DNA of 64,000 nt from positions 1-64,000 of the forward strand of contig JADKBR010000001.1 of assembly GCA_016714975.1 (NCBI GenBank), given 5' to 3'. Origin of the DNA: Candidatus Dechloromonas phosphorivorans. Lineage in GTDB: Bacteria > Pseudomonadota > Gammaproteobacteria > Burkholderiales > Rhodocyclaceae. Both the position numbers and the translations under genes were made by a program. The notes below the pieces were generated by a model that saw only the letters and a program-made list of their open reading frames with translations, ran no database searches and was not told where the DNA came from. Positions 53,578 through 61,987 of this stretch are shown here, piece by piece (position 1 is the first letter of the stretch; the number at the start of each line of letters is the position of its first letter).

Positions 53578-53664
53578 CAGAAATCCGAAGCGGTGCAGTT
53601 ATTCAGGCGTGGCCGCGTCCAAAGCGGATCATCCGAAAATATCGGCTACCGGAGGGCGGCAGTC

Positions 53665-55282
53665 GGCCCAGACCGTGTAAAAACGCTGAGCGAATTTGGT
53701 GGTAGCGGTGCGGCGGTTTGCCAGTTTGGGTTGGAATTGCCAAAGTATCTCGACGAGGCGGAGGATGGAGGCCAAAAAAGGACCTTCTCAGGCCCTCATG
53801 GCCTCGATTAGCGCCCCGCTACCCAGTATTTTCATCACGCGCTTAAGATTATAGGCAAGCACGTGGAGTCCCATTTCGGTACTGACCCGATCCAGTGTTC
53901 TGGTCAGGAAGTGCGCGCGCTGCCCATCCATAACTTGAGGGTGCCGAAGGGGTGTTCCACCGTCTGGCGCCGAATGCGCATGCTGTCAGGTGCCTGGTCC
54001 AAGCGATCTTGCATGGTCTCAAGGATATCCTCGCGCTCCCAGCGAGTAATCCGGCGCTCTACACCGGGAGTGCATTTCTCTTTAATGGCGCATTGCTTGC
54101 AGTTTGAACTCCAGTAACGGTGGAGCTTCAAGCCCTCTCAACAGTCGAACAACGCCAGATCAACGCCTGGTCAGCAGGACAGCGATATTCATTCTTTTCT
54201 GGGGCGTAAATGAAATCTGCCCGATCAAAGCGCCCATTGGCCTTGGCACTGGAGGTCGTCGTTTTGGGGACGATGGCAATGATGCCGGCTTCGTGACAGG
54301 CAACAATTTCCTCACCCTTGAAGTAGCCCCGATCAGCAATCACGGTGAGTTCTTCTGCCCCGATCGCGGCACGAGCCTCCTTGGCCATGGTGGTCAGTTG
54401 GTCTCGGTCGATCCCGATGTTCGTTACTTCATGCGCCACGATCAGATGGTTCTTTGCATCCACCGCAGTCTGGACGTTGTAGCCGACGATGCCCGTACCC
54501 CGAGTCTTCATTGAACGCGCATCCGCGTCAGTCAGGAAATCTGCTTGTCAGGCGTGTCATTGAGGCGGATCTCAATTTCCTTGAGCGCTTTCATCTGCTC
54601 TTTCAACGCGGCGATTTTGTCTTGCAAGCGTTCGCCCCGGACTTTCGCAACAGCAGGTTCTTGCCGGTCAGCCGTATCGAGTTCGGTCAGGTAACGATTG
54701 ATGCTCGATTCGATTTCCTGCATTCGCCGTTCCAACTTGGCACTGGTGAAGTTTCGGTCACGATTATTGACGGCTTTGAACTTGCTGCCGTCGATGGCAA
54801 CCAGGGCTTCAGAGAACAGTCCCAACTGCTGACACAGCACCACAAACTGACGGCAAACATTGCGGATCGCTTTGCCGTTGTCTTTGCGGAAACTGGCGAT
54901 GGTCTTGAAGTCCGGCATCAGACGCCCCGTCAGCCACATCAGCTCGACATTGCGTTGGCTCTCTTTCTCAAGGCGCCGGCTGGACTGGATGCGATTGAGG
55001 TAGCCGTAGATGTAAAGCTTCAGAAGTACGGCGGGGTGATAGGCCGGCCGACCGGTGGCTGCCGGCTCAACACCCTCGAATCCCAGCTTGCCCAGAGCCA
55101 GTTCATCGACGAAGACATCCACAATCCGTACCGGATTGGTCTCCGCTATGTAGTCGTCAAGGCATTCCGGGAGTAGCGTGCTCTGGGTTCGGCTTCCACC
55201 TTCGATGAAACGCTTCATGGCGGCCACTCAATAAACATGACAAACGCACTATATCATGGGGCGTTTTGACACACTCTGGGCC
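53665..55282. mobile_element. IS1182-like insertion sequence, degenerate
   Basis: Element of about 1.62 kb with 22-bp terminal inverted repeats that match at 19 positions: left end GGCCCAGACCGTGTAAAAAC (53665 on) and right end ...ACACTCTGGGCC (to 55282). It contains one transposase gene in several frames. No clear target duplication was found. Confidence 0.75.
53788..55218 (-). pseudogene. IS1182-family transposase with three frameshifts
   Basis: Transposase on the minus strand split into pieces. The N-terminal DUF772-type part (MKRFIEGGSRTQSTLLPE, PAYHPAVLLKLYIYGYLNRI, GLFSEALVAIDGSKFKAVNN) stops at about 54532, where one C is missing (intended TPDKQISLTDADARSMKTRG). The central DDE part (GYNVQTAVDAKNHLIVAHEV, VIADRGYFKGEEI) stops near 54128 with one G missing. 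The Cys-rich/HPFG part (CKQCAIKEKC, VEHPFGTLKLWMG) breaks near 53906 with another G missing. The final block STEMGLHVLAYNLKRVMKIL ends at 53788. All three breaks are single bases. Confidence 0.85.
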
Positions 55283-55551
55283 AGGTGCGGACGTAGCGAC
55301 CCCAAGAAATCGAGTTGTGCGAACGGCTGTTCACTCATCAGATACCGGACGCTTGGCCCTGTTCGATGTCAGACTGTTGATCGGCCTGAGCGGCCGTTGG
55401 TGTCTCGCGACAAGTCGGTCAGCTTTACGGCGCTTACCAGCCGTTGGTCGTGAGCGGCGGCTAACCGATTCGGCGAACACGTGCTCATACTCCTACGCCG
55501 CCAGTAGGGAGAACTCAAAGCGCCATTCGCATATCAGAAACAGTTGGCGAG
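55283..55551. other. Spacer between two insertion sequences
   Basis: These 269 bp lie between the IS1182-like and IS30-like elements. An open frame crosses them, but its translation (rich in Arg and Ser) has no recognisable domain and lacks normal codon bias. I see no gene, promoter or hairpin that can be supported. Confidence 0.4.
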
Positions 55552-55644
55552 TTCAAATTCGAAGTGCAACTTTGAATAACAGGTGGGGTGGGCAAGATGT
55601 GCGAGCATCCGAACCCCTCGACCGCCAAGTCAAAGTTGCCTGGA

Positions 55645-56625
55645 ATGACCTACACACATCTCACCCGAGACGAACGGTATCAGATTGCCATCCTTGTGAA
55701 AGCCGGACATGATCAAAGCAAGATCGCCGAGGTGATGAATCGGCACCGATCCACGATCAGCCGTGAGCTGCGCCGCAATCGCGGGCAGCGCGGCTATCGG
55801 CCGAAGCAAGCGCACGAGTTTTCACAGGCCCGCATGCGGGCCTGTGAAAACGGCCCCCGAGTTGCGGATGAAACCTGGGCTTTTGTCGATGAGCGGCTCG
55901 GTGAGCTGTGGAGCCCTGAACAGATCAGCGGCCGACTTGAAGAGCGCGGCCTGCCCCCGGTCAGCCACGAGAGCATCTACAGCCGCATCTATGCCGACAA
56001 GCGTCGTGGCGGCACGCTCCACCGCGCCCTGCGTTGTCAGAAAGCGCGAAGAAAACGCTACGGGAGTCGCGAACGGCGCGGCACCATCCCCAACCAGGTA
56101 TCGATTGATCAGCGCCCAGCTGTCGTGGATACGCTTGAGCGTTTCGGTGACTGGGAGGCCGACCTGGTCATCGGCGCCGGCCAGCAGCAAGCACTGGTCA
56201 CGCTCAACGAACGCCAGTCCCGCTACGCGCTGATTGCCCATGTGCCGTTCAAGACTGCACAGGCGGTCTCGGACGCAATGATCTCTTTGCTGACGCCTTT
56301 CGCTGAATGCGTTCATACCCTGACGACCGACAACGGCAAGGCGTTCGCACAGCACCAGCGCATTGCCGGCGAACTCGGGGCCGACTTCTACTTTGCTCAC
56401 CCCTATGCTTCCTGGGAGCGCGGCGCCAACGAGAACATGAATGGCCTGATCCGCCAGTTCTTCCCAAAGAAAATGTCCTTCCTGGAAATCACCCAGAAGG
56501 ACATCGAATTCGCCATGCATCGACTGAATCACCGACCCAGAAAATGCCTCGGCTTCAAGACACCGCACGAAGTATTTATGAAGCAGCTACACTCGCGTCA
56601 TAACCCTGTTGCACTTCAGACTTGA
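55645..56625 (+). CDS. IS30-family transposase
   Basis: 326 residues from ATG 55645 (MTYTHLTRDERYQIAILVKA); the frame is open to 55588 with a weaker start. N-terminal HTH of the IS30 type (HDQSKIAEVMNRHRSTISRE), then PVSHESIYSRIYADKRRGG, and the rve-type DDE core with FGDWEADLVIGAGQQQALVT, LTTDNGKAF and the Glu of YASWERGANENMNGLIRQF. Complete and of normal length, so probably active. The stop lies inside the right inverted repeat. Confidence 0.93.
   Translation: MTYTHLTRDERYQIAILVKAGHDQSKIAEVMNRHRSTISRELRRNRGQRGYRPKQAHEFSQARMRACENGPRVADETWAFVDERLGELWSPEQISGRLEERGLPPVSHESIYSRIYADKRRGGTLHRALRCQKARRKRYGSRERRGTIPNQVSIDQRPAVVDTLERFGDWEADLVIGAGQQQALVTLNERQSRYALIAHVPFKTAQAVSDAMISLLTPFAECVHTLTTDNGKAFAQHQRIAGELGADFYFAHPYASWERGANENMNGLIRQFFPKKMSFLEITQKDIEFAMHRLNHRPRKCLGFKTPHEVFMKQLHSRHNPVALQT
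55815..55850. repeat. Perfect inverted repeat inside the IS30 transposase gene
   Basis: GTTTTCACAGGCCCGCATG is followed immediately by CGGGCCTGTGAAAAC, a near-perfect palindrome with a minimal loop, within the coding sequence (codons for FSQARMRACENG). It could form a hairpin in mRNA that limits transposase synthesis; this is inference. Confidence 0.45.
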
Positions 56626-56626
56626 A

Positions 56627-56961
56627 TCCGCCGTTAAAGAAAACGGCTATTCGCGTTAGCGATAGGTAACGCCGCGCGCGGTGCTGATCAGTCGCCACCG
56701 CTGCTGCATGCCATCCAGTTTCCAACAGAGGCTTATCCCTTGCGCCAACGCATGTGTCGCGAGACGCTCGTTGTAGATGCCTGCCAGTTCCGATCGTCTC
56801 ATCGCGGCCAGCTACCCGAAGTCGGGGAATCTGCGCGGAACTGAAGCAACTTCGACTATCTTGTCGTCCCCATCAGAATAAACAGATCAATCAAAATAAC
56901 TTGCATTTTTGCTAGACATGCGCATAATTGCCGCATATTTTGTATTTATTGGGTGAATGTA
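56627..56961. other. 335-bp intergenic region before the RloA gene
   Basis: No gene is supported here. The first 200 bp are GC-rich like the flanking chromosome; from about 56870 the DNA becomes AT-rich and holds a probable promoter (annotated separately). Confidence 0.5.
56901..56928 (+). promoter_or_regulatory. Sigma-70-type promoter of the RloAB operon
   Basis: TTGCAT (56901-56906) and CATAAT (56923-56928) are separated by 16 bp in an AT-rich stretch 34 bp upstream of the RloA-like start codon. Confidence 0.55.
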
Positions 56962-58230
56962 ATGCTGGTCGAGTTCCGCGTCGAAAACTTTCGGAGCCTA
57001 CGTGACGAGCAGGTGCTCAGTCTTGTTGCGTCCAAGGACAAGACTTTTGAGGATACCCACACCCTAGAAACTGGCCTCAAGGCAGCACCCCGCTTGGTGC
57101 GCAGCGCCGCGATCTACGGTGCCAACGCCAGCGGCAAGTCCAATCTCATCAAGGCGCTGCAATACATGCGGGGCGTCGTGATGGAGTCGGCCACCGTAAT
57201 CCAGCCCGGTCAAACCTATGCCGTGCAACCCTTCCGCCTCGATGCCGAGTCCGCCAACCAACCGACCGAGTTCGAAGTCACCTTCATCCTAGATGGCATA
57301 CGCTACCAGTACGGCTTTGCCATGACCACGCAGCGCATCGTGAGTGAGCATCTATTGGTCTACAAGGCCTTCAAGCCACAACGCTGGTTCGATCGCCATT
57401 TCGACGAAAGCACCGGCAAAGACGTCTACGATTTCGGCCCTGGCCTCAAGGGACCCAAGAATCTGTGGGAAGGCGCTACCCGTCCGAACGCCCTATTCCT
57501 GTCAATGGCAGTTCAGCTCAATAGTGAAGCTCTGCGGCCAGTTTTCGGATGGTTTGTGGGCGGGCTGGTAATCTTAAACGAGCAGGCACCCCTCGGTCCG
57601 CAGGTGTCGATTCAGATGCTGAAGCAGGCAGAAGGCCGTAAGCAGATTTGCGACTTCCTAAGTGCCGCCGATATCAGCATCGCCGATATTGAGGTCGTCA
57701 CCCGCAAGGTGCCGGGTCAGGCGGTGCATTTCGATCTGGCGGCCGGCAAGACGGAGGTGCGTAGCGAGGAGATGGAAGAGCACCAATTGCGCTTTTCCCA
57801 TGTCACCGAACAAGGTAGAGCATTGTTCGACCTGATGGACGAATCGAACGGCACACGCAACCTGCTGTTCCTTGCCGGTCCGGTCATGGACATCCTGCGC
57901 AAGGGGCTAACGCTGGTCATAGACGAGCTCGACACCAGTCTGCACACACTGCTGGTGCGCGAACTTGTGCGTCTATTCCATTGCCCCGACGTCAACACTG
58001 GCGGCGCGCAACTGATCTTCACCACGCACGACTCGTCGCTGCTGGATGCCCAAAACCTGTTCCGGCGCGATCAGGTCTGGTTTGTCGAGAAAGACCGTGA
58101 CCAGGTATCAGCGCTGGTCAGCTTGTCTGAGTTCAGCCCACGCAAAAATGAGGCGCTGGAGCGTGGCTATCTGATGGGTCGTTACGGAGCTGTGCCTTTT
58201 CTGGAGCATGCCTTGGGGCTGAAACACTGA
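56962..58230 (+). CDS. RloA-like AAA15 family ATPase (AbiL-type defence, ATPase subunit)
   Basis: 422-residue ABC/SMC-like ATPase. N-terminal block MLVEFRVENFRSLRDEQVLS is typical of AAA15 proteins; Walker A is GANASGKS (53-60), the signature region precedes Walker B in GLTLVIDELDTSLHTLL, and the H-loop is FTTHDSSLLD. Such ATPases pair with an effector in anti-phage systems (AbiL, PARIS, OLD-like). ATG 56962 gives the family start; a GTG three codons upstream is in frame. Its stop overlaps the ATG of the RloB gene (TGATG). Codon use is less GC-biased than the chromosome, suggesting transfer. Confidence 0.88.
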   Translation: MLVEFRVENFRSLRDEQVLSLVASKDKTFEDTHTLETGLKAAPRLVRSAAIYGANASGKSNLIKALQYMRGVVMESATVIQPGQTYAVQPFRLDAESANQPTEFEVTFILDGIRYQYGFAMTTQRIVSEHLLVYKAFKPQRWFDRHFDESTGKDVYDFGPGLKGPKNLWEGATRPNALFLSMAVQLNSEALRPVFGWFVGGLVILNEQAPLGPQVSIQMLKQAEGRKQICDFLSAADISIADIEVVTRKVPGQAVHFDLAAGKTEVRSEEMEEHQLRFSHVTEQGRALFDLMDESNGTRNLLFLAGPVMDILRKGLTLVIDELDTSLHTLLVRELVRLFHCPDVNTGGAQLIFTTHDSSLLDAQNLFRRDQVWFVEKDRDQVSALVSLSEFSPRKNEALERGYLMGRYGAVPFLEHALGLKH

Positions 58231-58904
58231 TGGCGCGAGACAACTCGCCAAGAGAGCGCCAAAAGAAGCAGCTCGAACGCAAACAGGGCCGGCGTGCCGG
58301 ATACGACCGAATCTTGATTGTCTCGGAAGGCAGCAAGACCGAGCCGAATTACTTCCGCGACATCCGTGCTGCCTATCGCCTGCACACGGCCAATGTCGAA
58401 GTGCGGCCCAGTGAACTAGGCACGGCCCCGATCCAGGTGGTGCAATACGCACGGGAGTTGTTCGAGAACGGCGACCCACGCAAGAACATCCAGCCCCGTG
58501 CATTCGAACAGGTCTGTGCAGTATTCGACCGAGATGACCACGATAGCTATTTCAACGCGCTGCGGTTGGCCGAATCGCTGGATGGCAAATTGAAGAATGA
58601 TGCCAAGCAGCTTATCAGTTTCAAGGCCGTCGCCTCGGTTCCCAGCTTCGAGCTATGGCTGTTACTGCATTACGAGAACATCGAGTCGCCGCTGCACCGT
58701 GACGAGGTGATGCACCGGCTTAGGCAGCACATCCCTGGTTATGAAAAGGGTGCATGCCACGCATTCGACATCACCCGTGAGCACTTGGATATCGCCGTCC
58801 AACGGGCGGAAGCTCTGACCGCTAGGTTTACCGCCGATACAGCGCCTGAGCCCTACACCGCTATCGTTGGTCTGGTGCAGTTGCTGACGTCGCTCCACCG
58901 CTAA
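58230..58904 (+). CDS. RloB family protein (AbiL-type defence, probable effector)
   Basis: 224-residue RloB-domain protein. The N-terminus is basic (RERQKKQLERKQGRR). ILIVSEGSKTEPNYF and VCAVFDRDDHDSYF contain conserved acidic residues (Glu33, Glu38; Asp100, Asp102-103) arranged like a TOPRIM nuclease centre, and SVPSFELWLLLHYE is the second RloB hallmark. The gene overlaps rloA by one base. In AbiL-like systems the ATPase is thought to sense infection and the RloB partner to execute toxicity; that role is inferred. Both genes lie among insertion sequences and recombinases. Confidence 0.87.
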   Translation: MARDNSPRERQKKQLERKQGRRAGYDRILIVSEGSKTEPNYFRDIRAAYRLHTANVEVRPSELGTAPIQVVQYARELFENGDPRKNIQPRAFEQVCAVFDRDDHDSYFNALRLAESLDGKLKNDAKQLISFKAVASVPSFELWLLLHYENIESPLHRDEVMHRLRQHIPGYEKGACHAFDITREHLDIAVQRAEALTARFTADTAPEPYTAIVGLVQLLTSLHR

Positions 58905-59690
58905 GCACTCAGTCCAGCGCAGGCATGCCCAGTGCGTCCAAGCGGATTTGCGCTGAAGCGTGATGTGCCAAGCGCTCATTGAGGCCAATTTCTTGGTGAC
59001 GACCGCTTAACTACTCATTGCGGCCGGTGGCGGGATAAGGTCAAATCTGGTGTATGGAATGCTTTTAGCATCGGTTGATCAAGCGGCGAGCTGCTGCGGT
59101 TGCGTATCATCTGGGGTTGCCGGGACACCATCCTTGAAGACGGTGCCGGACAGCAATTCGGCGATGCGTTCGACGCCGCGGATGCGACGCCATGATTTCT
59201 CGGCTTCCTGCACCAGCTTGAAGGCCAGTCCGAGGAAGGTGGATCGCGTCACACAGTTCTTCGTTCGTGTGGTGCGGTGGCGGACGGTCGCGAACGTCGA
59301 CTCGATTGGATTGGTCGTTCGCAGGTGAATCCAGTGTTCGGCGGGGAAGTCGTAAAAGGCCAGCAGCGCCTCGCGATCCTTTGCGAGTTTGTCGGTCGCC
59401 TTCGAGTACTTGGCGCCGTAGGTCTTCAGGAAATGGTCGAAAGCGACGATGGCCTGGGCGCGGGTCGGCGCCATCCAGATTTCATGCAGATCCGCCTTGG
59501 CCCTGGCTTGCAGCGACTTGGGCAGGGCATTGAGGACATTGCCAGTCTTGTGCACCCAGCAGCGCTGCCGGCGGGTTTCCGGATAGACCTCGTCGAGCGC
59601 TGCCCAGAAGCCCAGCGCGCCGTCACCCACGGCCAGCAGCGGACCAGATTGAACGCCGCGCCCGGCCAGGTCGCGCAAGACATCGAGCCA

Positions 59691-60734
59691 CCTGATTAGC
59701 CACAAAGTTCAGTGGGCTCATGTGTTGAGCCTGTCGAAGTGAAAAATGGGCGCATCTTGGGCAAAGGAGATGCGCGATGGGAATCAACCTGGTGCAGTTT
59801 CAGAAGGGTTTGTCGATGGGGCAGTTCATGGAGCGCTACGGGACTGAGGAGAAATGCCATGCTGCGGTGGTGGCGCTGCGCTGGCCCGACGGCTTCGTCT
59901 GCCCCGACTGTGGAGAGACGCGCCATTGCGCCTTTGAACGCAAGGGGCTGACGTACTGGCAGTGCTCGGCATGCCGGGAGCAGACAACGGTCATGTGCGG
60001 GACGATCTTCGAGGCCACCAAACTGCCGCTGACCACCTGGTTCTTGGCCATGCACCTGTTGACCCAGGCCAAGAACAACGTCTCGGCCCTCGAACTCAAG
60101 CGCCATCTGGGTGTGCGTTACAAGACTGCCTGGCTGCTCAAGCACAAGTTGATGCAGATCATGAGCGAGCGGGAAGCGTCGCGTCAGCTGGATGGGCGGG
60201 TCGAGATCGACGACGCCTATCTCGGTGGCGAGCTGCCTGGCGGCAAGAGCGGACGCGGCTCGGAGAACAAGGTGTCGTTCATCGCTGCGGTGGAGACCAC
60301 CGAGACCGGAGGTCCGTTGCGGGTCTGCCTGAAGAAGCTGGAATTCACCAAGGAAGCGATTGCCGAATGGGCGAAGACGGCGCTGGCCGCCTCGGCGCAC
60401 GTGGTGTCGGATGGCCTTTGGTGCTTCAAAGCAGTCACGGGATCGGGGCAACGCAGGAGAGGGTCGTGACCGGCGGCGGCCCGGCTTGTGTCAAGCTGGA
60501 ACAGTTCCGCGCGGTCAATACCTTCCTCGGCAATCTGAAGACCGCCTACTCGGGCACCTATCATGCCTTCGACTTTGCCAAATACGCTCATCGCTATCTT
60601 GCCGAAGTTCAATATCGTTTCAATCGTCGCTTCGATTTGTCGTCCATCTTGAAGCGCCTGCTCGTCGCGGCGGTCGTCACGCCGCCACGTCCAGAGCGAT
60701 TCTTGAGGGCGGCTGAACATTGTGGCTAATCAGG
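59691..60734. mobile_element. IS1595-like insertion sequence inside the IS256-like transposase
   Basis: 1044 bp bounded by inverted repeats CCTGATTAGCCACAAAGTTC (left) and the complement of CTAATCAGG at the right end. The 8 bp TCGAGCCA occurs directly on both sides (59683-59690 and 60735-60742), a target duplication of the size expected for IS1595. It holds one transposase gene. Confidence 0.9.
59777..60729 (+). pseudogene. IS1595-family transposase with one frameshift
   Basis: ISXO2-type DDE transposase. The N-terminal zinc ribbon is CPDCGETRHC...CSAC, the first catalytic Asp lies in RVEIDDAYLGGELPGGKSG and the second in AHVVSDGLWCFKAV. Just after KAVTG the frame shifts: one base is missing near 60440, and the remainder (TQERVVTGGGPACVKLEQFR, GTYHAFDFAKYAHRYLAEVQ, FNRRFDLSSIL) continues in another frame to the stop at 60729. 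The break lies next to a GGG/GGGG run, so a sequence error is possible; otherwise the element is dead. Confidence 0.85.
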
Positions 60735-61423
60735 TCGAGCCAGGATTCCTTCGATTCGCGCAGACCGTCACCGATCGTGACCAGTTCCTTGGTTCCGTCC
60801 GGCTTCACGCCAATGATGACCAGCAGACATTGTCGGGCATCATTCTCCTGCCGCAATCCGGTGTGTATGCCGTCCGCCCACCAATAAACGTAACGACTGG
60901 CCGACCGATCCCGCTTCATCCAGCCGGCGTACTCGGCCGCCCACTCGCCCTTCAACCGGGAAACGACATTCGGACTCAGTCCCCTGGCCTGGTCACCGAC
61001 CAGCACCGTGAGTGCTTCGCGCATGTCACCGGTCGAAATGCCTTTCAGGTACAGCCAGGGCAACGCCGCCGTTACGCGTGCCGATCGGCGAACGAAGGGC
61101 GGCACCAGTGCCGAGTTGAACTTGATGCCCGTGCCCGAACGGTCACGAACCTTGGCTACGCACACTTCGACATTGCCGACCGCCGTCAGCACCTCCCGTG
61201 CCGGCTGATAGCCATTCCTGACCACCGCGCGCTGCCCGCCCAGCATCTTCACGTTGCCGTATTCCTCCAGCAATTCCTTCACCTCAACCTCGATCGCCTT
61301 CTGGATCAGCTCTCGCGCTCCGCGCCGAATCAGGTCCTCCAGCGACAGTCCCATTTCCGATTGCTCGGCAATTCCCTTCTTCGTATCCTTCATCCTGGCG
61401 TGTCCTCGTTTGTTGCTGAACAT

Positions 61424-61871
61424 CGATCTCGACAATCAATTCTCAGCAGAGACACGCCACCTTTACAACCCCCGCCTCTTCGCAGAACGCATACACCAGT
61501 TTCGACTTTAGCCCGACGGTGGCGGCACAGTGCGCCAATGACCGTTCAGGCCGAAGCAGGGGCTGTCAACCGCAAAACTCGACCGGCGGGTTTCGGATCA
61601 GAAAGCCGCCAAAGAGCTTGCAAACATCATCAGGCAGTTGTGGGTCGAGAGTGTGAATAGCGTTTTTCGGTAAGCGGTCACCCGGACTCGTCGGCCCAGG
61701 TTTTTTCGGTGGCCCCCCTCGAATGGCGGCAATGCGACGAGGTGCTGCCCGTCCAAGCGCCTGCCGCCAATGGCCGCTGAGGCCGAGGACTTGTCCATGA
61801 GTTGTCGGCTGGAACGACTGCTGCAATCAGATATCTGTCGTTGAACCTTGAATGGTCTAAATGACGGCAGT
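61424..61871. other. Gene-free stretch between the IS256-like transposase and the recombinase element
   Basis: No supported gene. Short open frames on the minus strand (for example one reading HGQVLGLSGHWRQALGRAA) lack a ribosome site and recognisable domains. The sequence is probably debris from earlier insertions. The far end borders the palindromic structure at 61872-61987. Confidence 0.4.
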
Positions 61872-61987
61872 GGGTCGCTATGTAAATCTCTCCATAGCGA
61901 CCCCTATGTGCACATCCCAACTATGCGCACACACCCTGAGAAATGCAGCACCGGCCGCTGTTCAGGCCAGTGGTGCTGCGCATAGTT
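61872..61987. repeat. Cluster of inverted repeats at the end of the recombinase element
   Basis: Two nested palindromes. GGGTCGCTATG (61872-61882) and CATAGCGACCC (61893-61903) form a perfect 11-bp inverted repeat with a 10-bp spacer. AACTATGCGCA (61919-61929) and TGCGCATAGTT (61977-61987) form a second one enclosing a GCAGCACC/GGTGCTGC pair. The last arm overlaps the stop of the recombinase gene. The layout suggests a recombination end or crossover region. Confidence 0.75.

Larger units (their letters stand above)
55552..56626. mobile_element. IS30-like insertion sequence, apparently intact
   Basis: About 1.08 kb bounded by inverted repeats TTCAAATTCGAAGTGCAAC (55552-55570) and, in complement, TTCAAGTCTGAAGTGCAAC (56608-56626), with 16 of 19 positions alike. 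It encodes one full-length transposase. Of the insertion sequences in the region it is the only one with an undamaged gene. Confidence 0.8.
59079..61393 (-). pseudogene. IS256-family transposase interrupted by an IS1595-like element
   Basis: The N-terminal half (61393 down to 60735; GLSLEDLIRRGARELIQKAI, VPPFVRRSARVTAALPWLYL, YWWADGIHTGLRQEND with the first Asp) and the C-terminal half (59690 to 59079; LLAVGDGALGFWAALDEVYP, RRQRCWVHKTGNVLNALP, RTTNPIESTFATVRHRT) belong to one gene. Removing the IS1595-like insert and one copy of its 8-bp target duplication rejoins ESWLDVLRDLAGRG exactly in frame and gives about 420 residues, normal for IS256 transposases. All three DDE positions survive, so the parent gene was intact until the insertion. 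The start at 61393 is a choice among nearby ATGs. Confidence 0.88.

Noticed and set aside
55266..55712. Open frame of 148 codons between the IS1182-like and IS30-like elements
   Set aside because: It crosses the left end of the IS30-like element and overlaps its transposase start; no domain or codon bias.
61566..61826. Small minus-strand frame containing HGQVLGLSGHWRQALGRAA
   Set aside because: No start context, no domain and position inside insertion debris; not supportable as a gene.
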